Shown: in pieces, positions 19,657 to 28,907 of the stretch
Position numbering within the stretch: position 1 is the first letter of the stretch
Layout: the number at the start of each line of letters is the position of its first letter
Translations under genes and position numbers: made by a program
Notes under the pieces: generated by a model
What the model saw: only the letters and a program-made list of their open reading frames with translations
Told to the model about the DNA's origin: nothing
Database searches by the model: none
Assembly (NCBI GenBank): GCA_016712465.1
Contig: JADJQZ010000001.1
Coordinates: 1,302,001 to 1,366,000 of the forward strand
Direction of reading: 5' to 3'
Source of the DNA: Candidatus Obscuribacter sp.
GTDB taxonomy: Bacteria > Cyanobacteriota > Vampirovibrionia > Obscuribacterales > Obscuribacteraceae
DNA: 64,000 nucleotides

Positions 19657-21064
19657 ACAGGAAAGCGTCTTCATCCCTTTCGGCAATGCGCCATTTGCCG
19701 CTAGCCTCAAGGGCCTCCGCCAGTGGTGCCTGGCGCGGAATCAGGATAAAGGGGAAACGAGCTTCCTTGATAAAGTCCTGGTAACCGCTCTGGGCAAGAA
19801 GAAGGGCTCGATAGGCGGTGTTGAAGTCCTTGGGATAGAATTCGGTCTTGTCGTCAATGAAGAAACTCTGTCCGCATTTCACATAGAGATAATTGCCCCA
19901 GTTATCGTATGCAAAACCCCGCGCCTCTTTGTTGCAATTGTCTTTGAGAAAATTGCTGCAGCGCACCGGCAGAAAATGTGGATTCATATCCTTTATATGG
20001 GCTGTGGCGGCAAAAGACAGTATCAGTATGGCCGTCAGGCTGAGGAGTAGTGGTGAAGCGCCTTTCCATTTCCCGGCGTGGACGGAAGGTTCTTCTTCCT
20101 TGACTTCTGCCGGCTTTGCCTTTGCCTCGAACATTGAGAGCATGAGCAGTGAAGCATAGGGAATGATTCGCATGCAGGGAAGTGCCGTCAGGGCAAAGCC
20201 CAGGGTGACCAGGGTGAGGGGCAATAAGTCGGGCCGGCGGTACTGCTTCCAGTGCCTCACGCAGTTGGCCAGAAAGATTAGAGCAAGTATCAGATAGGCC
20301 CAGGTGCCGATACCGTAAGCGGTATCAATGCCGGTCCATTCCGAGCCCTGTCCGAGAATTTGTCCCTGGGTGGCGTATTGAAGCAGAAAGCTGAAATAAT
20401 GAGGCCCGCGCAGGCTGCTCAGGCAGCCCAGCAGGGCGGCAAGCAGAGGTAAGCAGGCAAGAAATGGTTTTGACGTCGGGGTGGGCGCTGCCTTTTGCTC
20501 TGCCTGGCGGGCCATTGTCAGGGCTAAAACCAGAGGTAGACCGAGGATGGCGCTGCCGTGGAAGTTTACCCAGGCTGCAAATAATAGAAATAGCAGGCCG
20601 CTCAATTTGCCTGTGCTGAGCTTGCTTCTGGCAAGCCCCATGGTTAATGAGAGGAAGACGTAGGAAAAGATATGTGCTCGTGCCGACCAGTGCAGGGAGG
20701 TGGCTGTGGCAGCCAGCACTACCAGCGGTGCGATGCTTAGTAGGGCGCACCGGCCCCGCTTGATTGAATTTTGGGCAGCAAGGCTGAGGGCCAGCGCCAT
20801 GGCTACTGCCGCAGCCAGGACCACGAGCTGGTATTCGCCCGTGAGCCTATAAAGGCAGCCAAGAGTGAAGTCTGTCAGCAGCTCGTGTGTTTGCCAGGGG
20901 GCAAGTGGATCTACATACCAGAGATAATTGCTTGTAGCCGGTCTTCCGTGCTCAAGTATGTAGATCCCGCTGACAATGTGCCGGGCGGTGGCGCCGTCAC
21001 GAAGAAAACCCATGGGCGCTACCAGGAGCATGTAGAGGAGCAAGAGGAAAAAGCTTGGAATCAA
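19622..21064 (-). CDS. Polytopic membrane protein of unknown function, possibly glycosyltransferase-like
   Basis: The protein is 480 residues with about ten hydrophobic helices and a C-terminal soluble part of about 120 residues (LPVRCSNFLKDNCNKEARGF...). The overall plan of an N-terminal GATARHIVSGxYILEHG segment, many helices and a soluble tail recalls polyprenol-dependent membrane glycosyltransferases of the GT-C type, but I see no decisive motif. The TTG start lies immediately after the TAA of the upstream gene, which suggests coupled translation. It may be the last gene of a three-gene minus-strand group. Confidence 0.75.
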   Translation of the reverse strand: MIPSFFLLLLYMLLVAPMGFLRDGATARHIVSGIYILEHGRPATSNYLWYVDPLAPWQTHELLTDFTLGCLYRLTGEYQLVVLAAAVAMALALSLAAQNSIKRGRCALLSIAPLVVLAATATSLHWSARAHIFSYVFLSLTMGLARSKLSTGKLSGLLFLLFAAWVNFHGSAILGLPLVLALTMARQAEQKAAPTPTSKPFLACLPLLAALLGCLSSLRGPHYFSFLLQYATQGQILGQGSEWTGIDTAYGIGTWAYLILALIFLANCVRHWKQYRRPDLLPLTLVTLGFALTALPCMRIIPYASLLMLSMFEAKAKPAEVKEEEPSVHAGKWKGASPLLLSLTAILILSFAATAHIKDMNPHFLPVRCSNFLKDNCNKEARGFAYDNWGNYLYVKCGQSFFIDDKTEFYPKDFNTAYRALLLAQSGYQDFIKEARFPFILIPRQAPLAEALEASGKWRIAERDEDAFLFMPVQAPLSTP

Positions 21065-21712
21065 TTACTTGGCTTCGATGACGGACAACCATTGTATCGT
21101 AGCCAGGCAGCGATCGAAGGCCGGCAGATATTTCTCGAAAATCTCCGGATTTTTGCTCTGTAAATAGATTTCTTCGATTTTGGCCCGGGGCTCTGCCGGG
21201 CTGGCATCGAAGAAGACGCCTTTGTAGTAGTTGTTCGGCTGTCCCTGATAGTCGTGGTAATAGCCCCTGGCCGTCAGCATTGTCCTGGTGCCGACGGTCA
21301 GCAGTTCCAGACTTTGCAAGTGAAATCCGGCACCGCTAAGACCGGTGGCTCTAGCCGTGTAGTTCCTCGTATATTGATTGTCGCCCACATTGCCCAGTAC
21401 ATCAATTACGGAGAAGAGCAAGTCCAGTTCATGGTCAGCAGGCTCTTGCCGGTCTGCCTCGAGCAGATTTTGATTGCCCGGGCTGTAAGAGCTTCTGTCC
21501 GTCACTCGGCGCAGGGCCTCGGTGTCGCTTTGATCGCAGACCCGCCCTCTGTAAAAGAAGCAGATTTGGACGTCCTCTTCCGGGTTTTCCGAACTGAGGG
21601 CGCTGAACTGAATCAGCCAGTTATCACCCCGACCGCCGTACTCTTTGTTGGACGGAGCAAATTCGGGCGGCAAGAGAATCTTGTCGATGGCACCCAGTTC
21701 TTTCACAAGCAT
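21065..21712 (-). CDS. Unknown 215-residue protein
   Basis: A soluble-looking protein, rich in acidic and aromatic residues, with no signal peptide or membrane segment. The central part (DLLFSVIDVLGNVGDNQYTR) and the FHLQSLELLTVGTRTMLTARGYY stretch look like a beta-rich fold. I do not recognise the family. It sits between the 683-residue gene (51 bp upstream) and the membrane-protein gene (adjacent stop/start), so it probably works with one of them. The start ATG has only a weak ribosome site. Confidence 0.65.
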   Translation of the reverse strand: MLVKELGAIDKILLPPEFAPSNKEYGGRGDNWLIQFSALSSENPEEDVQICFFYRGRVCDQSDTEALRRVTDRSSYSPGNQNLLEADRQEPADHELDLLFSVIDVLGNVGDNQYTRNYTARATGLSGAGFHLQSLELLTVGTRTMLTARGYYHDYQGQPNNYYKGVFFDASPAEPRAKIEEIYLQSKNPEIFEKYLPAFDRCLATIQWLSVIEAK

Positions 21713-21763
21713 GAGAGAGTTTTCTTTCTTCTTTCACTAACGGGGACTTTTATTATCCTCTAT

Positions 21764-23815
21764 CTATTCCGTCGGTAGATAGGCCTTGAACTCCGGCGGT
21801 TTAACTTTAGCGTTGGGATTTTTTGCCACTGCTTCGTGATAATCGGCCAGGGCCTTTTGATAGTCGGCCAGAGCTCTCAGCTTCTGCTGCATGGGAATGT
21901 CAGCGGCGCCCTTCTTATCTTTGTCTTTGTCTTTACCCAGCGGTGAGTTGAGAATGTCTTCCGGCTTTTGATCTTTTTGGAGCGGGTCTTTACCATCTGT
22001 GTGGCGTTGCACCGGCTGGTTGGCCCGGTAGGCATCGTCGCTGCCGGAACCGGATGGTGTGCGTCTGTAACCGCGTGGACCCTCGTCCACCATGGGGGCG
22101 GCTGGCGGCGCATCTGTCTTTGAGCCTGGGGCCGGATTCGGTCCCTGGGGCCGATCGCCGGTATTCCAGTTTTTATTATTTGTGGCAATGTCGATTTGCC
22201 TCATGTTCATGACGCGGTCCAGGCTTCTACCATTCTGGTTGTCCATGAGCAAGCCTCCTTCCACTGCCCTGGCCGTCATGGCATGGAGGGCGTGACCCTG
22301 GAGCTTGTCTTGACCATTCATAAAGGCGGCATGCACCATGAGCTGGGCCGGTTGACCGGTTTCTTTCTCCCACTGGGCGACCTTCTGCTGCAGTTCCTCG
22401 GGGCTCTTGAAGGTGTTGAGGCGCAGGTCCAGGTGCGGCGGATAGCCCAGTCTGGCATCCGGTCCGTTGTTCGGTCCGACACTGTTTTCGTGCACCATGA
22501 TGGCGCCTGGCTTGCCCCCGAAAGTCTGGTTCAGCCATTCGCGGTCGAAGGCGCCGATAACAGGACTGTTGTGGAGCATTTTGAGCTGGCCGTCCGGCTG
22601 TCTGGTGAAGAGTGCTTCTCCGGTGGCATCTCTTGAGCCGGGCATGTTGAAGGGCGGATTTTGGGCGCCGGCTGTGATGTAGATGTTGCCGGCCTTGTCG
22701 AAGCCGTCGGCGGAGGTGGGTTGCCCCATGCGGATGGAGCGGTTGTCGGCATGGGCCTGTCCATAGAGAGCGTCCAGGGCCTGTCCGCCCAGACCGCGCA
22801 TACCCTTACCGGTACCGTGGTCGCTTGTGTTGAAATCGCGCGCCGACTCCGAGTCGGGCGTGAGGCTTTCTTTCATAACATGAACGCGCATGCTGGAGCC
22901 GTCCTGGTTAGTGCCAGGCACATCGGCATAACCTTTATTAAGAACGGAAGCGGCGTTTTCAATGACCTTGGCCGGATCGCCGGCGGAAAGATGCTGTTTC
23001 TCAAGGGATTGCAGGGCGCAAGTCATCTTGTTGCCCTGGTTTACGAAATCGTCCGGTGAGGCTACCTTATATGCCAGGTCTTTGACGACATTCTGTCTCT
23101 GTTTCTCGTTGTAGCCTGAGAAGTTCTCCTGGCCGGGCTTGAGAATGCTCTCGAAACCTTCTCTCATCCTTTCCATTTGCTCAGCCGGCGTGCCCTTCAG
23201 GCGAGTTTCGGCATTCTCTGTGCCGCCGCCGTCTTTGACGTTGGTGAGTCGATCGTGTATGGCTTTGGAAACCTTAGCGGCTTCCGCTTCGCTCATGCCG
23301 CCTTCTCTCAAGGTGCGGCTCATGTCTTCTATGGCTTTATCGGAGGCCGCTTTATTGCCCCTGTCGCTGCCGTCTTGCAGGCGGTCGCCTTTATCACCGC
23401 CGGCCTCCTGTGGTTTATCGGCTTTGTCGGTCTTGGCGGCATCACCGGTTGCTCCCTGGGCTTTGACCTCCAGTTTGCCGTTGCCCTGGGTGAGCTGGCT
23501 GTCCGACTGACCGTTCATGTAGGCTGTTACTACCTGATCCTGGCCCTGGGGGCGGAAGTCTAAGCGCTTGGTGCCGTCGGCTCCGACCACGGTGGGGCTC
23601 TCCAGCTGGGGCGCCGGTTTTTCCTGATTGAGCAGGGTGGTTGCTTCAGCGCGCAGTTGCGGCGGGGCTGTATCGGCAGCCTTGCCTATTTGATTTTCGA
23701 CTCTTTCTGAGCCGGCACCATTGTTTGGATTGGCGTTATTACTAGACACGGTTGGTAAATTGACCTCACAAGGCAAAGCAGGCAATTTGTGACGGCTGTC
23801 ACGGGCGCTATTCAT
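21764..23815 (-). CDS. Large low-complexity protein with a possible papain-like peptidase core
   Basis: 683 residues, with no signal peptide. Residues 1-200 are disordered and rich in Gly, Asp, Lys and Gln. A folded core runs from about 205 to 545, and the C-terminus is a charged linker and helix. In the core, GNKMTCALQSLEKQHLS places a Cys at 266 at the start of a helix. Later, LQGHALHAMTARAVEGGLLM is followed by DNQNG, giving His 508/511 and Asp/Asn 525-528. Cys, then His, then Asn/Asp in this order and setting is the arrangement of papain-like peptidases and many secreted effectors. This assignment is inference from spacing. The start is uncertain because the ATG lacks a good ribosome site. 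It is the first gene of a three-gene minus-strand group. Confidence 0.75.
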   Translation of the reverse strand: MNSARDSRHKLPALPCEVNLPTVSSNNANPNNGAGSERVENQIGKAADTAPPQLRAEATTLLNQEKPAPQLESPTVVGADGTKRLDFRPQGQDQVVTAYMNGQSDSQLTQGNGKLEVKAQGATGDAAKTDKADKPQEAGGDKGDRLQDGSDRGNKAASDKAIEDMSRTLREGGMSEAEAAKVSKAIHDRLTNVKDGGGTENAETRLKGTPAEQMERMREGFESILKPGQENFSGYNEKQRQNVVKDLAYKVASPDDFVNQGNKMTCALQSLEKQHLSAGDPAKVIENAASVLNKGYADVPGTNQDGSSMRVHVMKESLTPDSESARDFNTSDHGTGKGMRGLGGQALDALYGQAHADNRSIRMGQPTSADGFDKAGNIYITAGAQNPPFNMPGSRDATGEALFTRQPDGQLKMLHNSPVIGAFDREWLNQTFGGKPGAIMVHENSVGPNNGPDARLGYPPHLDLRLNTFKSPEELQQKVAQWEKETGQPAQLMVHAAFMNGQDKLQGHALHAMTARAVEGGLLMDNQNGRSLDRVMNMRQIDIATNNKNWNTGDRPQGPNPAPGSKTDAPPAAPMVDEGPRGYRRTPSGSGSDDAYRANQPVQRHTDGKDPLQKDQKPEDILNSPLGKDKDKDKKGAADIPMQQKLRALADYQKALADYHEAVAKNPNAKVKPPEFKAYLPTE

Positions 23816-24109
23816 GACGGGGGCGAAACCTGGTGAGTACGCTTGTACGACTCATCGGTGTCTTTGGTCTTGTGACCTGGGTCTACCATAACATTATTCC
23901 CTTTACATGCAAGGAAAATCTGCTCTGGGTGTCGTTTGACTTACAGTTTGGCTGCCATTTCAAAGATAGCCTGCAAAGTTTGCAAATCCATTACAAACTT
24001 GGTGCTTAAATAGCAATTTGAAGTGCCCTGGCAGGCGCGAAACTTTCGAAAGAAATGCGACCGAAATTCGACTGGAATTCTGTCGGCGGCTCCTTTGTAC
24101 CGGCTTTCA

Positions 24110-25129
24110 TTAGCGCAAAAGTCTGACTGAGCGCAGCGAAATTGCAGCCAGCTGGCTCGGGCTGTTGCTGCTCTCCTGGCTGAGACCTTCGGTCAGCCCG
24201 GGTACCAGTTTGACGGTGAAAAGCAAGTTGGAACCGCCGTCTCCGTGCTTTTGAATTTCCAGAATTTTGACTGCCACAAAGCCGAGTACGTTCTGGCTTT
24301 CGTTGAAAGCCGGCTGCCCCGAGATGATGGGCAGGAAGAGGCATTCCTTGCCCAGGAGGATCTCCCGGTATGGGCTATTGGCCAGGTACTTCAGACCCAT
24401 GACGCCGTTACCCATGTCGATGCTGTCGCCCACTTGCACCGATTCTTCTGTATTGCTTTGTTTGAGATGTCCGTCTATCAATGACTTTACCGCCGAGGCA
24501 CTGGTTGACTCGGGACCGAGGGAAGTGAAAGCGGCGTTCTTAAATTGCTGCGAACTGAGATAGAGAGTAGTGATATCACCCAGTTGCAGGTCTTTGAGGG
24601 CTCTGGCTTGCGGGTCGTCGGATGGTTTGGCATCATAGCTAACCGCCAGCGGAAAGACTTTGTTTCTAGCCAGAGCTGTGACGGGTGCTCCCGCTCCGGC
24701 GGTGCTCTGGGCGTAAACATGATCCTCGTGCCGCCCCAGTAGGGGCATGAAAATATGCCTTGTTGTAGTGGATGTGGCTACGGTTACCGTTCCCTGATTT
24801 TGTCCGGCGGGATTATTTATGGTTACCGCCAGTGTTGTACGCGGCGGATTATCAATGATTGGTTTGCCGTCTACCCGATTGGCTGCGGCTACGTCGCTTA
24901 CGGCGCTGATGACGGTGGCGCTCTCGCCTGTGAGACGAGCGGCGCCGGCCAGCGCGGCGCTGTCTGTCACTCGTATCAGTTCTTGCTGAACCAGGTAGAC
25001 ATGGGCGCCATCAATTGCCGCCGATATACAGAGGAGGGCTGCTAGAAAAGCCGCCAGCCCCATAACAATAGTCATCTGGCCTCGCTGGTTTTGCACAGGG
25101 CGCATTTTCATCTTTGTCTGGTTCTGCAT
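24110..25129 (-). CDS. TadG-like Flp-pilus assembly protein
   Basis: 339 residues. The N-terminus QRGQMTIVMGLAAFLAALLCISAAIDGAHVYLVQQEL is the single hydrophobic helix typical of TadE/TadG and RvhE-like pseudopilins. It is followed by DSAALAGAARLTG, the usual TadG motif. The rest is an exported beta-rich region. ATG is preceded by AGGAAAA. It is 40 bp downstream of a TadE-like gene on the same strand. TadE/TadG help assemble Flp/Tad pili; no TadA ATPase or Flp pilin gene is in the window. Confidence 0.8.
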   Translation of the reverse strand: MQNQTKMKMRPVQNQRGQMTIVMGLAAFLAALLCISAAIDGAHVYLVQQELIRVTDSAALAGAARLTGESATVISAVSDVAAANRVDGKPIIDNPPRTTLAVTINNPAGQNQGTVTVATSTTTRHIFMPLLGRHEDHVYAQSTAGAGAPVTALARNKVFPLAVSYDAKPSDDPQARALKDLQLGDITTLYLSSQQFKNAAFTSLGPESTSASAVKSLIDGHLKQSNTEESVQVGDSIDMGNGVMGLKYLANSPYREILLGKECLFLPIISGQPAFNESQNVLGFVAVKILEIQKHGDGGSNLLFTVKLVPGLTEGLSQESSNSPSQLAAISLRSVRLLR

Positions 25130-25169
25130 CGTCTTTTTTCCTGCTGTGATCAGGCATGGGGTCAGGCTC

Positions 25170-25601
25170 TTATCTCATTCCGTGCGTGGCACTGGCTTTT
25201 AGGTTCAGAGGCAGCGGCGTCAGGGCAAAGGTATTCGGTCCGCTGTAAAGTCCATATTGACCGGGGCTGTAGGATACCGTTACCGTCACTAACTGCGTCT
25301 GTGACTGGTTGTCGAAGCTGGCATCAAATTGTCTGGAGTCGACGATGATGCCGGGGATGCGAATTTGATCGAAGACCAGCGCCTCTTGCAGGCTGCGATT
25401 GTTCTCTACCTCGGGGTTATCGAGGCAAGCCAGGGCCAGGGAGCGGGCTGCTCGATGGGCCGAGGCTGAGAGAGCATTTTGCAGCAAGCAGGCCGTACTG
25501 ACCGAGGCCGTCACCACGATCATGAGCATGAAGAGCGGCAAAAAGAGCACAATTGCCGCCGTAGCCTCGGCCAGATTTGTACCGTGGTGATGTCTCATCA
25601 T
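25170..25601 (-). CDS. TadE-like pseudopilin
   Basis: 143 residues. The N-terminus TNLAEATAAIVLFLPLFMLMIV has the Glu five residues into the hydrophobic helix that is expected of TadE-type pseudopilins. The motif SASAHRAARSLALA follows, then a beta-rich exported domain. Two adjacent ATG codons (25601 and 25598) are possible starts. It is paired with the TadG-like gene downstream. The 253 bp upstream holds only a short G/C hairpin near 25811 and no gene. Confidence 0.75.
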   Translation of the reverse strand: MMRHHHGTNLAEATAAIVLFLPLFMLMIVVTASVSTACLLQNALSASAHRAARSLALACLDNPEVENNRSLQEALVFDQIRIPGIIVDSRQFDASFDNQSQTQLVTVTVSYSPGQYGLYSGPNTFALTPLPLNLKASATHGMR

Positions 25602-25854
25602 TTACGCAAATGCCCGCCAGCTCTACCCGAATTGTCAATGACCGGGATTGCCAATTAGCCCGTTTGTTTTCCTGAACCCTGAAGGTGCCTTGTTCGCTTT
25701 AGGAAGCATGAAAATCTCAAGTGCTTCAGTTCTATCATTGTTTAGTTTCCAGCTTGCTGCGTCGCCCCGGGGGCTGAGTTATCCGCTAATCACAAAGTTT
25801 CGAGCCTGTCCCCTGAGTGGGGGGCTGCTTCCTGGGTTTCCGCGTGCCGACGCT

Positions 25855-26610
25855 CTATTCACAGGCTAGCACAGTTAAATTGCCGTGGTTGAAAAGGCTT
25901 AGATCTTTGACTTCATCTGTAATCAAATAGGATATTTCATCAAGAGCTGCAATTTGAAAGGAGGCTACAAAGCCTATTTTTTCGTGTCCGGCCAGCACCA
26001 GAGTCTCGGCGCTATTTTCGATGAATTGTCTTTTGACGGCGGCGTCTTCCCCGCTTTCTACCGTGGCTCCGGCTGCGGCGCTCATTCCGTGTGCGCTGAC
26101 GATAGACAGGTCGGGGCGAAAACGGCTGGCTTCTTTCAGGGAGTTGGGACCGACCGCGATCAGTAGATCTTTTATTAGTTTGCCGCCCAGCAGGAAAACC
26201 TCCAGACCGGCTATTTCACTAAGGCTCTGGGCCATGACCGGGCTGTGGGTTACAACCGTGACGTTTTCCAGGCTGCGGGCTTTTAGATGCGGGGCCACTT
26301 CCAGAGTGGTGGTGCCGCCATCCATGAATATGAGCATGCCGTTTTGAATGAACTGAGTAGCCTTGAGGGCCATGGCTGCTTTGGCTTCTCTATTCAGGCG
26401 GCGTCTTTCGGAATGGGCATAAGGCACGGTGGAGGCGGCAATGGCACCGCCGTGTACCTTCTTCAATAAGCCCGCCGAAGCCAGTTCTTTCAGGTCCCTC
26501 CTGATCGTATCTTCCGATACTCCCAATTCCCGCACCAGATCCTGTACCAGCACCTGGCCGCGGCTCTCTAGTTTTTGCAGGATTTGCTTCTGTCTTTCCG
26601 GGGCCAGCAT
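25855..26610 (-). CDS. DeoR/GlpR-family transcriptional regulator
   Basis: The frame is open further upstream, but the family's typical start, MLAPERQKQILQKLESRG, is at 26610, so I chose that start; it gives 251 residues. The N-terminal winged HTH (LVRELGVSEDTIRRDLKELASAGLLKKVHGGAIA) matches the DeoR signature. The C-terminal domain is the sugar-phosphate-binding DeoRC fold (FMDGGTTTLEVAPHL, VVTHSPVMAQSL, VELFLLGG-like). These usually repress sugar-metabolism genes. It diverges from the 5'-nucleotidase gene with a 133-bp shared region, so that promoter is a plausible target. The inducer cannot be told. Confidence 0.88.
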   Translation of the reverse strand: MLAPERQKQILQKLESRGQVLVQDLVRELGVSEDTIRRDLKELASAGLLKKVHGGAIAASTVPYAHSERRRLNREAKAAMALKATQFIQNGMLIFMDGGTTTLEVAPHLKARSLENVTVVTHSPVMAQSLSEIAGLEVFLLGGKLIKDLLIAVGPNSLKEASRFRPDLSIVSAHGMSAAAGATVESGEDAAVKRQFIENSAETLVLAGHEKIGFVASFQIAALDEISYLITDEVKDLSLFNHGNLTVLACE

Positions 26611-26661
26611 TGTCTTTTGCCTGTAGGTGCCGTTGGCAGTCGGGGATGGAGGGGCAGGCAC

Positions 26662-26691
26662 TTGACCTGCGGGAATATTCGGTATTATACT
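26662..26691 (+). promoter_or_regulatory. Sigma-70-type promoter for the 5'-nucleotidase gene
   Basis: TTGACC (26662-26667), an 18-bp spacer and TATACT (26686-26691), about 50 bp before the ATG at 26744. Overlapping the leader is an imperfect inverted repeat GGCAG (26708-) and CTGCC (-26731), which could be an operator for the divergent DeoR-type regulator. The assignment is by pattern only. Confidence 0.5.
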
Positions 26692-26743
26692 GGATTGTGC
26701 TGGAATTGGCAGGTATTTGCAGGAATCTGCCCGAAGGAGGCCC

Positions 26744-27286
26744 ATGGCTAGAATCGCAGTGGATATGGACGAAGTGCTGGCTGATGCTCTGGGCGAGCAT
26801 CTCAGCCGTTATAACAATCTGTTTGGTGCCAATCTCAGTCGGGAAGACATGATTGGTCGGGCTCTCAGGCATGCCGTGCCCCTGGAGCATGCTCACCACG
26901 CCGAAGCGCTGGTGCACAATGAAGACTTCTTCGCCGACCTGGCTATTTTTCCCCATGCCCAGGAAGTGCTATCGCGATTGAGCGAGAACCATGAAATTTA
27001 TATCGCCACGGCAGCCATGGAAGTGCCTCTATCGTTCCGCTCCAAGTATGACTGGCTATTGCGTCACTTCCCCTTTATCTCTCCCATGAACTTTGTTTTT
27101 TGCGGAGACAAGGGCATAATCGATGCCGACTATTTGATCGACGACAATGCCAGGCACTTCAGCCGGTTCAAGGGCACGGGGCTGCTCTTCGATGCGCCTC
27201 ATAATCAGCATGTGCGAGGCTTCAAGCGCGTTCATAACTGGCTGGAAGTGGAAGAGTTCTTTGTGCGAGAAGCAGCTCTAGTTTAG
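26744..27286 (+). CDS. 5'(3')-deoxyribonucleotidase-like HAD phosphatase
   Basis: 180 residues. The ATG at 26744 has a strong ribosome site (GAAGGAGG), and the sequence immediately becomes HAD-like: ARIAVDMDEVLADALGE gives the nucleophile DxD of motif I. IATAAM supplies the motif II Thr/Ser, and GDKGIIDADYLIDDNARHF supplies the motif III Lys and the motif IV acidic pair. The order and length fit the NT5C family, which dephosphorylates (deoxy)nucleoside monophosphates. A longer frame from 26717 exists but has no ribosome site. Confidence 0.85.
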   Translation: MARIAVDMDEVLADALGEHLSRYNNLFGANLSREDMIGRALRHAVPLEHAHHAEALVHNEDFFADLAIFPHAQEVLSRLSENHEIYIATAAMEVPLSFRSKYDWLLRHFPFISPMNFVFCGDKGIIDADYLIDDNARHFSRFKGTGLLFDAPHNQHVRGFKRVHNWLEVEEFFVREAALV

Positions 27287-27311
27287 GTTTAGGTTTGGAT
27301 TCAGCTTGAGG

Positions 27312-27342
27312 ATCAGGATCAGGTTTCAGTTCTGATCCTGAT
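27312..27342. terminator. Hairpin between two convergent genes
   Basis: A perfect 11-bp inverted repeat (ATCAGGATCAG / CTGATCCTGAT) with a 9-nt loop lies between the convergent 5'-nucleotidase and htrA stops. It has no long T-run on either side, so it may act as a bidirectional or weak terminator. Confidence 0.5.
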
Positions 27343-27427
27343 TCCGCTTCCGGAACCTGTTAGTTTCTGCTTCGGTGAAAGCGGCGTCTTGCTCTACATC
27401 TGCGCGAGTTTGGTGGCGGCTAGTGCT

Positions 27428-28888
27428 TCAACGGAAAGGGGCTGGTTTCTTCACCTGCGGTTTGCCCTGGGGGATGGTGGCTTTTGGCGGGTTTTTGTTA
27501 TCGTCGGCGGTCTGACCTGGACTGGTCTGGGGTGTGGATTTGTTCAGTCCCTCCGACCGTTCTTTTAGATCGATATAGTCGGGATAGGCTCCAATTGTTA
27601 CTTCCGTCGTCTTGATTGTTCCGTCGCGCAGAAGCAGGAAGTTGAGCTTGTCTTTGACGCGGTGTGCTCTGACCGTGGTTTGCACGTCTCTAGGCGAAAG
27701 CACGGCTTTGCCGTCGATCTTTTGAATGATGTCGCCGGGCTGGATGTCTGCGTCTTCCGAGGGGCTACCCTTGTAGACTTTTTCAACCAGTACGCCGCGG
27801 GTATTGGTGGGAATACCGAGGCTGCGGGCGTGAGCCTCTTTCAGCTCGCTCATGCCGATGCCGAGCCAGGGGCGTTCGATGGGTTTGTTGTTGATCAAAT
27901 CTTCCACCACCGAGCGGGCTACGTCTACGGGGATGGAAAAGCCGATGTTCTGTGCGTTGTCTTTGATGGCCGTATTGACGCCCACCACTTCGCCGCGGAA
28001 ATTGAGCAACGGACCGCCGGAATTGCCCGGGTTGATGGCTGCATCCGTTTGAATGAAGTTGATGTTACCGTTGATATCATCGACGGTGCGACCTACCGCC
28101 GATATGATACCGAGGGTGACGGTATGGTCATAGCCGAAGGGACTGCCGATGGCTATGGCGAACTCGCCCGGGCGGAGGTTTTGCGAGGTGCCGAATTTGA
28201 GAACCGGCAGTCCCTCCGCTTCGATTTTCAAAAGGGCTAGATCTGAAAAGTTGTCGCTTCCCACTACCTTGGCCGTGAAGGAGCGTTTATCGTTGAGAGT
28301 GACGCGAATCTCCTGGGCATTTTTGACCACATGGGCATTGGTCATGATGAAGCCGTCCGCTCTCACTACGAAGCCTGAACCGGTCTGCACGGCACGCTTT
28401 ATCTTGATAGATTTGGGAATCAATTTGCTCAGGTCCGGACTGTCCGGCATGATCCTTCTGCCGTTGTAATAGAAGAAATCATGGGCATCTCCGAAGGGGA
28501 AGCCATCAAACAGCGGGATGGATGAGCTGGTGCTGTCCTCATTGCGCTTTACTTCGATGTTCACCACCGATGGTGCAGCGAGGGCGGCAATGTCGGCGAT
28601 GGTGTTGGAGTTAATCGGTACGGCTTCCTTGTCGGACTGGCTCTCACCGGCGCCGCTCAGGGCGAGTATACGGGCATAGCCCTTCCCTTCGTAAGTCTGG
28701 TTGTGAGTCGGGGAGGCGTTCCCGAGAGGCTCACCAGGCATTGGATACCCAACAGGTCGGATGCCGGTGGAGTGAGCTACGGACTCCACCGGCACCGGCT
28801 GAAGCAAGGCTTGTGCAGCCAGGGCCAGGGCGCCTGAACTGGCGACCAGGCTGAATATGAAAACGGTTTGCGACAAGCTTAACTTCAT
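27428..28888 (-). CDS. HtrA/DegP-like periplasmic serine protease
   Basis: 486 residues from the ATG at 28888 (ribosome site GGGAG); the frame extends further upstream but the signal peptide starts here (MKLSLSQTVFIFSLVASSG). The trypsin-like domain has the catalytic triad His186 (GFIMTNAHVV), Asp216 (SDNFSDLALLKIEA) and Ser290 (NPGNSGGPLL). One PDZ domain follows (residues ~370-455). A long low-complexity N-terminal segment and a Lys/Pro-rich tail flank the domains. HtrA proteins degrade or refold damaged envelope proteins. It lies 19 bp downstream of guaB3. Confidence 0.93.
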   Translation of the reverse strand: MKLSLSQTVFIFSLVASSGALALAAQALLQPVPVESVAHSTGIRPVGYPMPGEPLGNASPTHNQTYEGKGYARILALSGAGESQSDKEAVPINSNTIADIAALAAPSVVNIEVKRNEDSTSSSIPLFDGFPFGDAHDFFYYNGRRIMPDSPDLSKLIPKSIKIKRAVQTGSGFVVRADGFIMTNAHVVKNAQEIRVTLNDKRSFTAKVVGSDNFSDLALLKIEAEGLPVLKFGTSQNLRPGEFAIAIGSPFGYDHTVTLGIISAVGRTVDDINGNINFIQTDAAINPGNSGGPLLNFRGEVVGVNTAIKDNAQNIGFSIPVDVARSVVEDLINNKPIERPWLGIGMSELKEAHARSLGIPTNTRGVLVEKVYKGSPSEDADIQPGDIIQKIDGKAVLSPRDVQTTVRAHRVKDKLNFLLLRDGTIKTTEVTIGAYPDYIDLKERSEGLNKSTPQTSPGQTADDNKNPPKATIPQGKPQVKKPAPFR

Positions 28889-28907
28889 AGGGAAGCTCCC
28901 TTTTTGC

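Noticed and set aside
24006..24344. 112-residue minus-strand frame at the 3' end of the TadG-like gene
   Set aside because: It mostly overlaps the TadG-like coding region in another frame and has a low-complexity, shadow-like translation.
26611..26745. N-terminal extension of the DeoR-type regulator
   Set aside because: It would overlap the 5'-nucleotidase promoter and is Pro-rich and unlike the family; the typical start is at 26610.
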